Assembly: GCA_035252015.1 (NCBI GenBank)
Contig: DATFDP010000119.1
Coordinates: forward strand, 31,921 to 95,920
Direction of reading: 5' to 3'
Source of the DNA: JAICWP01 sp035252015
GTDB taxonomy: Bacteria; Acidobacteriota; Terriglobia; Terriglobales; Acidobacteriaceae
DNA: 64,000 nucleotides
A program made the position numbers and the translations under genes. Shown in pieces: positions 49,630 through 58,452 of this stretch; positions within the stretch are counted from its first letter, which is position 1; each line of letters starts with the position of its first letter. Under the pieces are notes generated by a model. That model searched no databases. It had not been told where the DNA came from and worked only from the letters and a program-made list of their open reading frames with translations.

Positions 49630-49956
49630 ATGCCCAACTGGTCAACCAGGCGGGAACGGCGCCGGTGGCGGCGTCATTGGCTGAGAGCGCCCGTGCGCAT
49701 CTTCAGCGATGCCGGCGTAATGGATGGTTATGGCCTGCGTGTGAGCGAAGGCGGTATGTACTTGTTCGCCGTAGCCGATTTCGAGCTGGGGGCGCGCGTC
49801 GAAGTCGAATTCATCAAGCCGCACTCCGGTGAGCCCAGCCGCTGCTCGGGCGTGGTCCGCAACCGCATGGTGTATTTGTACGGAGTGGAATTCGTGCGCG
49901 CTCAGGAGCAGTCCGGTTCCCGCCAGCTTGTCCCCCCGGCCCGGATTCATTCTTAG
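49630..49956 (+). CDS. PilZ-domain protein
   Basis: About 108 residues (start ATG 49630; ATG 49597 would add 11). Arginine-rich TRRERRRWRRHWLRAP (about 6-21) and RVSEGGMYLF (about 40-49) are the two c-di-GMP-binding motifs, followed by VEVEFIKP, CSGVVRNRM and YGVEFVRA strands. Single-domain effector; target unknown. The short soluble N-terminus and C-terminal tail are typical of acidobacterial PilZ adaptors. Confidence 0.82.
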   Translation: MPNWSTRRERRRWRRHWLRAPVRIFSDAGVMDGYGLRVSEGGMYLFAVADFELGARVEVEFIKPHSGEPSRCSGVVRNRMVYLYGVEFVRAQEQSGSRQLVPPARIHS

Positions 49957-50034
49957 CCCCCTGCAATACTGTCATCCCGAGCTGCGCGACCGTCTCGTTC
50001 CTCGATAAAGAGAATTCGCACCGCACTGTGGAAG

Positions 50035-50054
50035 CGTGCGGCTTCAGCCGCACG
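50035..50054. promoter_or_regulatory. short perfect hairpin between convergent genes
   Basis: CGTGCGGC-TTCA-GCCGCACG, eight perfect pairs, in the 144-base gap between the stops of the PilZ and M20 genes. No T run on either side. It could stabilise 3' ends or be a remnant of a dispersed repeat. Confidence 0.4.
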
Positions 50055-50100
50055 GAACCGTTGCCAAGAATCTGGGCTTCAGCCACGGTGTTAGCTATTG

Positions 50101-51534
50101 CTACTTCGGTTCCGGCACCGCCGGCTGGGGATAGGCCTTTTGCAGCGCCGCCTGGTACTCGGCGAATAATGACTTGACGCGCGTGAACTCGGTGTTCACC
50201 GCCTGTCGATACTCGGGATGCGTGGCGTAATCGTAGAGCACCGCCGCCATGGTCTCAGCATCCACCAGGAAGCCGTGATGGCCCACATCGGTGAGAGCGT
50301 CAGCCTCCATTCCATAGGTGTGGTTGGCCCAATTAGAAGATTTCGCCGTTACCTCCAGACCCGGAATCTGGCTGGAAACGCTGCCCGTTTCCTCGTAGCC
50401 CTGAGGCTTGCCGGGCTCGGGATCAATCCCAATTGCGCCAAACTGCTTCATATACGCAAATGACAATTCCTGCAGCGTAGCCACCGAAATTCCATCGCGG
50501 TCATGGCCATAATGTTCAATTTTCAACTTGGTGCCGGTGGCCAGGGCGGCCGCTTGCGCTGCATCGTCCACCCACTTGGTTACCTGCTCCAGGTAGACGG
50601 AATCGGGATAGCGGATGTAGAAATCGGCAGCAGCTTTATCCGGCACCACGTTGGGCGCTGCGCCGCCTTCGGTAATCACGCCCTGGATGCGGGTTTCCGG
50701 GCGCATGTTGCTGCGCACCGCGTCAATGTTGTTGAACAGCTTGATCACCGCTTCCAGCGCATTTCGTCCATTCCAGGAAGTGAGTTCGTGCGCGGGCGCG
50801 CCGGAGAAGTTGTATTTCACGCCGTCAATATTCATGCAGCAGGTGCCGAAGCCCGGGGCAGCGTGCCGCGTCACGTTGAAGGAATGGCTGCGCACGATGA
50901 TGTCGGCGCCTTTGAATACTCCGGCCTCCCACATCACTGTCTTGGCCTCCGGCGGCATCATCTCCTCGCCCGGCGTGCCGTAGACGGTCACCGTCCCCGG
51001 TGTATGCGTGCGCGTGAGGAACTCGGCCATGGCGATCGCTGTGGCCAGGCCGACCGGGCCCTGGGCGCTGTGCTGGTCACCATGAAACGCGCCCTTGGTG
51101 CCACGCAGCGCGTCATATTCCACAATCACGCCTAGGTTGGGACCGGGAGTGCCACGGCGATATTTGGCCACGAAAGCGGTGGGCAGGCCAGCCACCCCCT
51201 TGGTGACATCGAAATCGTGGGCCTGAAGATAAGAGGTGAGCTTTTCGACGGCCTGCGTTTCCCGGAAGCCGATCTCCGGGTGTTGCGTGATCCAGTCGCT
51301 CATCGGCATCAGTTCGGTGTCGAGCAATTGCTTAACCCGCGCGATCACCTGGTCGCGGCCTTTGTCGGCCGCGGTCAGCCGCGCCACCATCTGGGAAACA
51401 TTCAACGACTGGTCCAATTCATGAATCTGCCGCACCACATCGCGTCCGGCCTCGCGCTCGGTTTCGGTCTCCTGAGCCGCGACTACGCCGGCCAGCAACA
51501 GCAATAGCGCACAGCCGGCAATCAGAGTTCGCAT
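50101..51534 (-). CDS. exported M20-family amidohydrolase (AbgB-like)
   Basis: 477 residues. Signal peptide LIAGCALLLLLAGVVAAQ. M20D features: the N-terminal HPEIGFRETQAVEKL, VEYDALRG with a metal Asp/Glu, GDQHSAQGPVG with a metal His, YGTPGEEMMPP with the Glu pair and FGTCCMNIDGVKYNFSG in the lid-domain boundary. It resembles AbgB, which cleaves p-aminobenzoyl-glutamate-type amides. The last metal His is in TDVGHHGFLVD. GGAGG precedes the ATG. Substrate unknown. Confidence 0.88.
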   Translation of the reverse strand: MRTLIAGCALLLLLAGVVAAQETETEREAGRDVVRQIHELDQSLNVSQMVARLTAADKGRDQVIARVKQLLDTELMPMSDWITQHPEIGFRETQAVEKLTSYLQAHDFDVTKGVAGLPTAFVAKYRRGTPGPNLGVIVEYDALRGTKGAFHGDQHSAQGPVGLATAIAMAEFLTRTHTPGTVTVYGTPGEEMMPPEAKTVMWEAGVFKGADIIVRSHSFNVTRHAAPGFGTCCMNIDGVKYNFSGAPAHELTSWNGRNALEAVIKLFNNIDAVRSNMRPETRIQGVITEGGAAPNVVPDKAAADFYIRYPDSVYLEQVTKWVDDAAQAAALATGTKLKIEHYGHDRDGISVATLQELSFAYMKQFGAIGIDPEPGKPQGYEETGSVSSQIPGLEVTAKSSNWANHTYGMEADALTDVGHHGFLVDAETMAAVLYDYATHPEYRQAVNTEFTRVKSLFAEYQAALQKAYPQPAVPEPK

Positions 51535-51586
51535 TTCGTCCTCCGGAAAGCCGGCAATTGTACTACTTAGGCGGAGCGGAAAATCT

Positions 51587-51716
51587 GGCTCTTAGCCATT
51601 GGCTTTTAGCTCTTGGCTACTGACGCTAGCGGATGATTTGAAAGGAAATGGAAAAGCAGGAGGAAAGCGGAGTCGGTAATCGGGAACGGGAAACAGCTAA
51701 GAGCCAAAAGCCTAAA
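51587..51716. repeat. GGCTCTTAGCC / GCTAAGAGCC inverted repeat
   Basis: Left arm GGCTCTTAGCCATTGGCTTT (from 51588), right arm CAGCTAAGAGCCAAAAGCC (51694-51712), with a ~80-base centre. It fills the gap between the M20 start and the Hfq stop. It belongs to the simple-sequence type of dispersed repeats seen in this half of the window. Confidence 0.6.
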
Positions 51717-51725
51717 CCAGCTCCG

Positions 51726-52136
51726 CTACTTCCGCCCGTTCTCCGATTCCTTGTACATGTACTTGATAGAGGGTTTGTAAACCATGATGTTCGGCTGGCC
51801 GTTGCGTACCATCTTAATGCAGTTCTTGTCGTACCACTCGATGACGCCGTGAATCTCCTCGCCATCCTGCAGTACCACGACCATAGGGGTGTGGCTCTGC
51901 ATCTGCTTCTGGTAGTAGAAGTTCTCCGCGTTGGTCTGCTCGGCAGGAACATTTTTGCGGGGCGCAGGACCGTTCGACCGATCGCGCCGCTCCATCGGTG
52001 CCTCGGCACGATGGTTGCGCTCATTGTTGTGGTTGAGCAGAGGGCGAATCAGCTTGCGGTTGGAAAATTCTTCCGCCTCCGGCGCGCGTTCCACCGCTGT
52101 CGCATCCAGGCTATCTTTCATGTGACCACCGTCCAT
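51726..52136 (-). CDS. hfq: divergent Hfq-like RNA chaperone
   Basis: 136 residues: a charged, disordered N-terminal extension of ~65 residues followed by an Sm fold. Sm1 reads TPMVVVLQDGEEIHGVIEWY, DKNCIKMV; Sm2 reads NIMVYKPSIKYMY. In E. coli-type Hfq the Sm2 motif is YKHAIS; here the His of the RNA-contacting YKH is Pro. Hexameric Hfq binds small RNAs and mRNAs. An internal ATG at 52121 (residue 6) is an alternative start. Identification rests on the Sm1/Sm2 pattern; a related Sm-like protein is possible. Confidence 0.78.
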   Translation of the reverse strand: MDGGHMKDSLDATAVERAPEAEEFSNRKLIRPLLNHNNERNHRAEAPMERRDRSNGPAPRKNVPAEQTNAENFYYQKQMQSHTPMVVVLQDGEEIHGVIEWYDKNCIKMVRNGQPNIMVYKPSIKYMYKESENGRK

Positions 52137-52356
52137 GGTTGCAATCGCGCACGCTGTCGCGCGGAGTAAACACCCTTTATTGCCTTGCGTGAAGAACTAG
52201 TAGGGGTGTGAGACTGCGTTTAAGCTACCACAGAGAACGGTGTCGAAACAATGCTGCGGCAGTTTATCGCAAAATGCGACAGGTGACGGTAGTCACATGG
52301 CGAAGGTACCGCCCGCTGTCTCAGAAAGCGCGATCCTTGACTAATGGCGGATTGCC

Positions 52357-52408
52357 AAGAGCTACAAGCTAGGAGCTAGTAGCTAGAAGCTAGACGCTAA
52401 ACACTAGG
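52357..52408. repeat. AGCTAGNAGCT tandem repeat
   Basis: About five overlapping units of AGCTAG/AAGCTAG/GAGCTAG in the 288-base gap between hfq and holB. They are self-complementary, so transcripts could form several alternative small stems. Confidence 0.65.
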
Positions 52409-52424
52409 TGCCAGGGACCGTTCC

Positions 52425-53534
52425 TCAGCCCTTCTCCAGCGCCGTGGCAAACGCGTCCAGCGACAATGATCGCAACAGGTTGCGACGCATTCCGCTTTCC
52501 ACTTCGCCCAGGCGCTCGCTGGCTGCAGCCAGCCAGGCAAAATCCACACCGGCGGCCAGCGACTTCAATTCCGCGTTGACATCCGTATTCCGCGCCAGAT
52601 CGGGCGTGTGATTTGTAAAGAACGCCAGGTCCTGGAGCAGGGAATAGAGCGCCCGGATCAGGCGCTGAGTTTTCTCCTGGCCTTCGGCTCCCGCGCGGTA
52701 AGTTTCGGTGACCTTAAACAACGCGCTGTGGTCGGCGCCGGAAAGCGCGGAGCGCAGCAGTACCAGGGCGTCGGCGCGAGCCGCCGCATAAGCTTCCACA
52801 TCGAAATTGCGGGCGCGGCCGACAGCCCCCTCAGCCAGGCGCGCCACCAGCGCTCGCTGCTTGGGCGACCATTGCGGGCGCTGCCCGGCCAGATCGCGCT
52901 CGATCTCCTCGGCCTGCAACGCCGAAAGGTTCAGCGTGATGCAGCGCGAGCGAATGGTAGGCAGCAACTGCCCCGGGTTTTCAGCCAGCAGGAAGAGCGT
53001 TGCGAACTCGGGCGGTTCCTCCAGCACTTTGAGCAGAGAGTTGGCTGCCTCCTTCATGAAAGCCGATTGGGTGAAGATGTAAACCCGGTGGTGGCCTTCG
53101 CCCGGACGGTAGTAGATGGTCTCAATCACCCGCCGCACCTGGTCCACCTTGATGAGCATCTGCGGCGGATCGGGCGGGATAACCAGCACGTCGGGGTGGG
53201 TCTGCACGAAAATGCGGGTTTCTTTTTTATCGGTTTCACGCAGCCCTTCGCGGGCTTCCACTGCCTCCGCGCAGCGTGCTTCCAGGTCGTCGGCTTCTGC
53301 GATGCGCACGCAGTTGGCGCAGCGGCCGCAGAAGTCGGGCAGGCCCTCGGCATCCTGCGGCTTCTCCAGGCAGTTCATGGCCTTGGCCACCATCTGCGCC
53401 AGCGTGTATTTGCCCGCACCCCGCGGGCCGGCGAGGATCAGGGCGTGAGGAAAGCGGTCGCGCGCCAGCATCTCGCGCAGGCGGTGGACGGTTTCGGCAT
53501 TGCCGTGAAAGTCAGAGAAACCCATGTTCGCCAC
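52425..53534 (-). CDS. holB: DNA polymerase III delta' subunit
   Basis: 369 residues of the clamp-loader family. The P-loop GPRGAGKYT lies at 36-44, a four-Cys zinc module FCGRCANC at about 67-75, a DEAD-like region replaced by IFTQSAFMKEAANSLLKVLE, and SRC sensor-1 IRSRCITL. It helps load the sliding clamp. Start GTG 53534 or ATG 53525; the left arm of a palindromic repeat begins right at this start. The usual partner tmk lies at 57753-58433, separated by two unrelated genes. Confidence 0.9.
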   Translation of the reverse strand: MANMGFSDFHGNAETVHRLREMLARDRFPHALILAGPRGAGKYTLAQMVAKAMNCLEKPQDAEGLPDFCGRCANCVRIAEADDLEARCAEAVEAREGLRETDKKETRIFVQTHPDVLVIPPDPPQMLIKVDQVRRVIETIYYRPGEGHHRVYIFTQSAFMKEAANSLLKVLEEPPEFATLFLLAENPGQLLPTIRSRCITLNLSALQAEEIERDLAGQRPQWSPKQRALVARLAEGAVGRARNFDVEAYAAARADALVLLRSALSGADHSALFKVTETYRAGAEGQEKTQRLIRALYSLLQDLAFFTNHTPDLARNTDVNAELKSLAAGVDFAWLAAASERLGEVESGMRRNLLRSLSLDAFATALEKG

Positions 53535-53679
53535 AGAGACAGAGGCACAGAAATGTTCAATCTATGATTGTAAGTGATTTGAAGAATGAAGAATGAAAAC
53601 CACGCCCAACTGAGTATTGCCATTCTGCATGCATCATTTTTAATTTTAGTTCTTCAATTCTCTATGCCTCTGTGCTGAA
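53529..53679. repeat. palindromic CACAGAGAC element between holB and the S9 peptidase
   Basis: Left arm 53529-53552 (CGCCACAGAGACAGAGGCAC AGAA), right arm 53658-53679 (TTCTCTATGCCTCTGTGCTG AA), AT-rich centre. It overlaps the first codons of holB and ends six bases before the peptidase stop, filling the whole gap. Confidence 0.75.
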
Positions 53680-53684
53680 TGAAT

Positions 53685-55718
53685 TCAAGGAATTGCCGGT
53701 GTCGGCTTGGGCTGCGGTGCGGCGAAGTGCCGGTCGTACCAGGCGAAAGCGCGCTCTATGCTGTCCACCTGGTGCTTGGGCTCGCGCAGACCGTGACCTT
53801 CGCGAGGGTAGCGAACAAACACGGTCTCCACACCCACGTCTTTGAGCGCAATGTACATCTGCTCCGCCTCGGCAATGGGCACGTCGGGATCGTTTTCTCC
53901 ATGCATAAACATCGTAGGCGTGCTGACGTTAGCCACGTGCTTGAGCGCTGACCGTTCCCAAAGCACATCCATCAGGTTTCCCTGATGCGGGTAGGCGCCC
54001 CACTCCATCGCCTCGTACTGGTTGTAGTAGGTCATGTAGTTGTAGGAGATGAAATTGCTGATGCCGGCGATGGGAATTGCCGCCTTAAAGATGTTGGTCT
54101 GGGTAATCAGCCAGTCGGTGAGCTGCCCGCCATAGCTCACGCCCTCAATGCCCATGCGCTCGCGGTCAATCCAGGGATAGCGGCGCAGAGCGGCATTCAC
54201 CGCGTAGAGCACGTCCATGGCTTCGTGGCCGTCCTGGTCGGCAAAAACGGCGTCGGCAAACTTCTGGCCGTAGCCGGTCGAGCCGCGGTAGTTCACGTTC
54301 AGGACCGCATAACCGTGCGCGGCGTAAGCCTGATTGCGAAAGCTTAATTCTGGTCCTTGCTGCCCGTGGGGCCCGCCATGAATGTTCAGGATGAGTGGGT
54401 ACCTGTGCTCGGACGTGAAAGCGATGGGCTTGGTGAGGAAGGCCTCCACGCTCCACTTAAAGTCATTGCTCAGGAAGGTGAACGATTCCACCGGCGCAGT
54501 TTGTTTGCCGGCCAGCACCTGGCGGTTGAGGTCAGTCAACTGGCGGGAGGCTCCGCCGGAAGCTGGCCGCAAGAACAGCTCTGAAGAATCGGTGGGAGTT
54601 GTGAAGCTATAGGCAACCGCGCCATCCTTGGCGACGGAGAAAGTACCTACCCAGCCGGTTTCGTCCACTATCATCTCCGGCGCGCCAGTATTGATCGGCA
54701 AACGATAGAGGTGGTCGTTGCCGCGCTCCTGCACGGTGAAGTAAAGGGCCTTGCCGTCAGGAGCCCACTCCGGAGCGCCCTGGCGATTGTCAATTGTTCC
54801 GCCGATTTCGCGACGGTTGCTGCCGTCGGCGTTCATCACCCAGACATGCGTGTCTTCCATGTTGGTTTCGCGGTCGGTGAGTCCGCGTTTGGTAGCGGCA
54901 AAAGCAATCATGCGGCCGTCGGGCGACCAGCGTGGGTTGTACTCCACTCCTTCGGTGGCGGTCAGTTGGTGGATGGCGCCGTCCGCCGGTGACACCGTGA
55001 ACAGGTCATAGTTGAAAAAGCGGTCGGCGTCAGGGCCATGCTCCGCGGCGTACACAATTTCCTTGCTGTCCGGCGACCAATCAATCGAGTGCTCATAACC
55101 AGCGCCCTGGGTCAGTTGCCGCACTCTTCCGGACGCCAACTCCGCCACAAAGATATGCAGGCGGCGATTGTCGTTGAAATGCGTGTTCCCTTCCCAGTAG
55201 TCGGGCTTGTATAGATAGCGAGTGATGACCATGGGGTCGCCGCTGGCATCCTTGGTCTCCGGGCCGGCTTGGGCGGAAACGAAGGCAATCTGCTTGCTGT
55301 CCGGTGACCAGGCGATAGTTCGTCCCACATGCGGCTCCGGGCTGTTGGTGGATTCGCTCGGCGCCAAGAAGCGAACTCCCGAGCCGTTGGCGTGCGCAAT
55401 GAACAAGCCCGACTTGCCGCCGGAATCACCGTCGTAGGCCAGCCACTCCCCGCTGGGCGACCACACCGGGCTTCCGGAAGTGTCCGCGCCCGCGCTCAAT
55501 CGCACACTTTTACCGCTGCGCAGATCCATGATCCAGATCTGTTCATAAGGCCTGCCGGGGCCGTCGTTGCTCTGCACCACGTAGGCAATGTGGTTGCCAT
55601 CGGGCGAGAAGGCGACGTCAATCACCGACCGCAGGCGATAAAGATCAGAGGGTTGAAGTTGCGCGCTGGCGGATGAGCAAAGAACAGCACAACTGAGCAG
55701 GAGCAGGGCGTATCGCAT
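53685..55718 (-). CDS. secreted S9-family prolyl oligopeptidase-like peptidase
   Basis: 677 residues from the ATG at 55718 (the frame extends to 55784 through repeat DNA). Signal peptide MRYALLLLSCAVLCSSASA. A seven- or eight-bladed WD40-like propeller (50-400, repeated FSPDGNHIAYVV, WSPDSKQIAFVS, WSPDGRMIAFAA) precedes the alpha/beta hydrolase domain. Nucleophile Ser is in GVSYGGQ, Asp in HGENDPDVP and His in PREGHGL. It cleaves short peptides or acyl-peptides. A GATTGACGATT repeat lies directly before the start codon. Confidence 0.93.
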   Translation of the reverse strand: MRYALLLLSCAVLCSSASAQLQPSDLYRLRSVIDVAFSPDGNHIAYVVQSNDGPGRPYEQIWIMDLRSGKSVRLSAGADTSGSPVWSPSGEWLAYDGDSGGKSGLFIAHANGSGVRFLAPSESTNSPEPHVGRTIAWSPDSKQIAFVSAQAGPETKDASGDPMVITRYLYKPDYWEGNTHFNDNRRLHIFVAELASGRVRQLTQGAGYEHSIDWSPDSKEIVYAAEHGPDADRFFNYDLFTVSPADGAIHQLTATEGVEYNPRWSPDGRMIAFAATKRGLTDRETNMEDTHVWVMNADGSNRREIGGTIDNRQGAPEWAPDGKALYFTVQERGNDHLYRLPINTGAPEMIVDETGWVGTFSVAKDGAVAYSFTTPTDSSELFLRPASGGASRQLTDLNRQVLAGKQTAPVESFTFLSNDFKWSVEAFLTKPIAFTSEHRYPLILNIHGGPHGQQGPELSFRNQAYAAHGYAVLNVNYRGSTGYGQKFADAVFADQDGHEAMDVLYAVNAALRRYPWIDRERMGIEGVSYGGQLTDWLITQTNIFKAAIPIAGISNFISYNYMTYYNQYEAMEWGAYPHQGNLMDVLWERSALKHVANVSTPTMFMHGENDPDVPIAEAEQMYIALKDVGVETVFVRYPREGHGLREPKHQVDSIERAFAWYDRHFAAPQPKPTPAIP

Positions 55719-55752
55719 GGATTGACGATTGTAGATTGGCGATTGACGATTG
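55719..55752. repeat. GATTGACGATT repeat in the peptidase leader
   Basis: GGATTGACGATTG, TAGATTGGC and GATTGACGATTG in tandem, beginning one base upstream of the peptidase ATG. It may be transcribed as 5' leader and replace the ribosome-binding site, since no GGAG is present. Confidence 0.65.
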
Positions 55753-56326
55753 CAAAGCCTGCGGAATACTACTCTGGCGTCCAACTCGCGCCGCCATGGT
55801 AGATCTCAGCCTACAACGTAAAATGACGGCTGCAACTGGTGCATTGGGACTCATGGGAAGTGACGTCTCCGGACCGAAGGGGCCTCAAACATTTCCTCTA
55901 AGCGGCAGTCGGCTCGTACCAACTTCAACGTACCTTCTTTACCCTCTCAATTATCAACTTGGCAAAGTGCAAGTATTCGCTAAAGGAGCTGAGATTCAGC
56001 CGCTCTTGCACCCGGTCGCATTTTGAGCACATATCAGTATAGCCGGGGAAGACCAGCCACCCTCCACCACTAAGTCGTAAGACGACATTATCGGCTTACG
56101 ACATTGTTGGGCTTGACTACTTCCGGCGCAGCAGACAAAATGGATGCCATCGTAAACACCGCCAGGAGCGCGGTGCCTGCGGCCCGAGCAATGCCCAGGG
56201 CTCGCTTTCAATCCTGCAGGGATGTTTGCAAGTGGTAGCCGGTCTACTGTTCGCCCCCAGGTCGCTGAAAGCTGCGCCGGCCGCGGCGGCAAGTGTGTCT
56301 ACTCACTCATCGAGGAGGTTTGCGTA
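55753..56326. other. 574-bp divergent intergenic region
   Basis: Lies between the S9 peptidase (leftward) and the beta-helix protein (rightward). Holds an inverted repeat GTCGTAAG / CTTACGAC (56074-56102) and, before 56327, a GAGGAGG ribosome site. Open frames in it have no start signal or protein-like pattern. I see no other structure. Confidence 0.45.
56074..56102. promoter_or_regulatory. GTCGTAAG-N13-CTTACGAC inverted repeat
   Basis: Perfect eight-base arms, 225 bases before the beta-helix gene. The spacer holds CGACATTATCGG. It could be an operator or RNA stem; regulator unknown. Confidence 0.4.
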
Positions 56327-57619
56327 ATGAAAGCATCGAAAGACTGTCCTATCGCCCGCATTTACTTCTTCCTCATCATCTCCGGAGTAATTTTCGCGCT
56401 GGGCCTGCCGGCCACCGCCGCCACCTTATGCGTCAACCCTGGCGGAACATCGGGGTGCTACAAAACCATCATGGCGGCGGTTACGGCGGCTGCTCCCAAT
56501 GACACGATTCAGGTCGCGGCCGGTACCTACCAAGAGAATGTGGTCATAGCCAAACCCTTGTCCCTGCTTGGTGCCGGCAAGGGCAATACGATCATTGATG
56601 CTTCGGGCATGTCCAACGGCCTTTACATAGACGGCATTGATACGCCCCAACTACGCGATGTGCTGGTCAAGGGCTTTAGCATCCGCAACGCCAAATACGA
56701 AGGTATTCTCGTCGCCAACGCTTCCTTCGTGACTCTGGCGGATAACCACGTAGTCAATAACGATAAGAGTCTTGTCCCCGGGCCTGACTGTCCGGGAATT
56801 CCGTCCTTCGAGACAGCGGAGGGTTTCGACTGTGGCGAGGGAGTGCACCTGAGCGGCGCCGATCATACGACGGTGACGAACAACTATGTTGCAGATAATG
56901 CCGGCGGCATCCTGATCAGCGACGACACAGGCGCGGCTCATGACAACCTCATCACCGGAAATGTGGTGCAGGACAACCCGTTTGACTGCGGCATCACCCT
57001 GGCTTCCCATCCTCCCGCTGCTCTGACTAACTCCAATGCCCCACTGGGAGTGTTCCGTAACACCATTGCTAACAATATTTCGCGCCGCAATGGGCTGAAG
57101 GGTGAAGGGGCCGGCGTCGGAATCTTCGACTCCATTCCCGGGACCCGGGACTCCGCAAACGTGGTGATCCAGAACGTCCTCACCGGAAATGGCCTGCCCG
57201 GGGTCGCTCTGCACAGCCATGCGCCTGGCCAAGACCTGACCGACAACGCGATTATCGGCAACTACATTGCCGGCAATGGCAAGGACACCGACGATGCTGC
57301 GACGCCTGGACCGACGGGCATCAACGTGCTCGGGGTGTCGCCGGCCTCGGGCACAGTGATCTCGCAGAACCTGATCCGCAAAGAGGCGGTGGACGTGGCC
57401 GTGAATACCGGGGCTGAGGTCGAGGTGCACCTGAACAATTTCATCGGCCATGCCATTGGTGTGGACAACCTCAACTCTGGGACGGTCAATGCCACAGGAA
57501 ACTGGTGGGGCTGCGCCAAAGGTCCTGGAGCCGCTGGTTGCGCTACGGTTAGCGGCTCGGGGGTGCTGGTGGCGCCGTGGTTGGCAACACCCTTCATTTC
57601 CGGCGACAGGGATCACTGA
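56327..57619 (+). CDS. exported right-handed parallel beta-helix protein
   Basis: 430 residues from the ATG with GAGGAGG upstream (frame open from 56222). Signal peptide about 1-32 (YFFLIISGVIFALGLPATAA). NosD/PbH1-type repeats follow with Asn ladders (ADNHVVNNDK, VTNNYVADNAGGI, DNLITGNVVQDN, NAIIGNYIAGNG), ending GNWWGCAKGPG. Such proteins bind or cleave polysaccharides at the cell surface, but no catalytic Asp/Lys triad can be assigned. Followed by a strong terminator. Confidence 0.82.
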   Translation: MKASKDCPIARIYFFLIISGVIFALGLPATAATLCVNPGGTSGCYKTIMAAVTAAAPNDTIQVAAGTYQENVVIAKPLSLLGAGKGNTIIDASGMSNGLYIDGIDTPQLRDVLVKGFSIRNAKYEGILVANASFVTLADNHVVNNDKSLVPGPDCPGIPSFETAEGFDCGEGVHLSGADHTTVTNNYVADNAGGILISDDTGAAHDNLITGNVVQDNPFDCGITLASHPPAALTNSNAPLGVFRNTIANNISRRNGLKGEGAGVGIFDSIPGTRDSANVVIQNVLTGNGLPGVALHSHAPGQDLTDNAIIGNYIAGNGKDTDDAATPGPTGINVLGVSPASGTVISQNLIRKEAVDVAVNTGAEVEVHLNNFIGHAIGVDNLNSGTVNATGNWWGCAKGPGAAGCATVSGSGVLVAPWLATPFISGDRDH

Positions 57620-57645
57620 AAGCAATCGTTCCTAGCAGGGAGCGG

Positions 57646-57676
57646 GCCCGAATCGCCAGCCGATTCGGGCTTTTTT
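57646..57676 (+). terminator. intrinsic terminator
   Basis: Perfect ten-base stem GCCCGAATCG / CGATTCGGGC with a five-base loop and six T. It ends the beta-helix transcript, 77 bases before the end of convergent tmk. Confidence 0.9.
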
Positions 57677-57752
57677 GCCAGTGCAGTGGCCGAAGCGGGA
57701 GCAGGCCGCTACACGGCAGGCGAGCGCCCTGCTGTTATGCGCAGGATTGCCA

Positions 57753-58433
57753 TCAACCCGTGCGCGCGGCCAGCCTGAAGCGTTCCCGCACGGCGGCCAC
57801 GATTTCCGGGTGCACCACTTCGGGAGGGCGGCGGGCGTCCACCACGAAGAAACGGTGGGCTTCACGCCGGGCGATGGCCAGGTAGGCGTTATGCACGCGT
57901 TCGAAAAACGCCCGGCTCTCGCGCTCAAAGCGGTTTTCGTCGGCTTCGCCGGCGTCGGTGGCCACGCGTGCCCGGTTTCGGCGGCGAGCCCGGGCTACGG
58001 AAGCGGCAGGGTCGGAGTCCATCAGGATCGTCAGATCGGGCTGAAGATTGCCGCAGAGCACGCGATGCAGGGTGAGAACGGCGTCGCTGCCCAGCTTGCG
58101 CCCGCCGCCCTGGTAGGCCTCGGTGGAATCGGTAAAGCGGTCGCAGAGCACGATGCGCCCCTTCTCCAGCGCCGGCAGGATTACCTCGTGCAAGTGCTGG
58201 GCGCGGGATGCGAACATGAGCGCCATCTCCGCCCAGGGAGAGAGGCCTGTGGTGGCTGAGTCCAGCAGAACGCCGCGGATGCGGTCGCCCAGCGGCGTGC
58301 CCCCGGGCTCGCGGGTGGTGAGGACATCAAGGTCGTCAGCGCACAACACAGCGGCCAACCTCTCCAGTTGCGTGCTCTTGCCGCAGCCGTCCAGACCTTC
58401 GATGGTGATGAAGATACCTTTGCGCACAGTCAC
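57753..58433 (-). CDS. tmk: thymidylate kinase
   Basis: 226 residues, phosphorylates dTMP to dTDP. P-loop EGLDGCGKST (12-21), TTREPGGTPLGD (about 39-50) of the nucleotide-binding loop, and the DRF signature LCDRFTDSTEAYQGGGR (about 95-111). The LID region RARRRNRARVATDAGEADEN is Arg-rich as in type I/II enzymes. GTG start. holB, usually adjacent, is 4.2 kb away. Confidence 0.94.
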   Translation of the reverse strand: MTVRKGIFITIEGLDGCGKSTQLERLAAVLCADDLDVLTTREPGGTPLGDRIRGVLLDSATTGLSPWAEMALMFASRAQHLHEVILPALEKGRIVLCDRFTDSTEAYQGGGRKLGSDAVLTLHRVLCGNLQPDLTILMDSDPAASVARARRRNRARVATDAGEADENRFERESRAFFERVHNAYLAIARREAHRFFVVDARRPPEVVHPEIVAAVRERFRLAARTG

Positions 58434-58452
58434 GGGAAATCATAGCAGCAGA

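Noticed and set aside
55736..56026. 96-codon plus-strand frame in the S9/beta-helix gap
   Set aside because: Begins inside repeat DNA, lacks a ribosome site and shows no motif.
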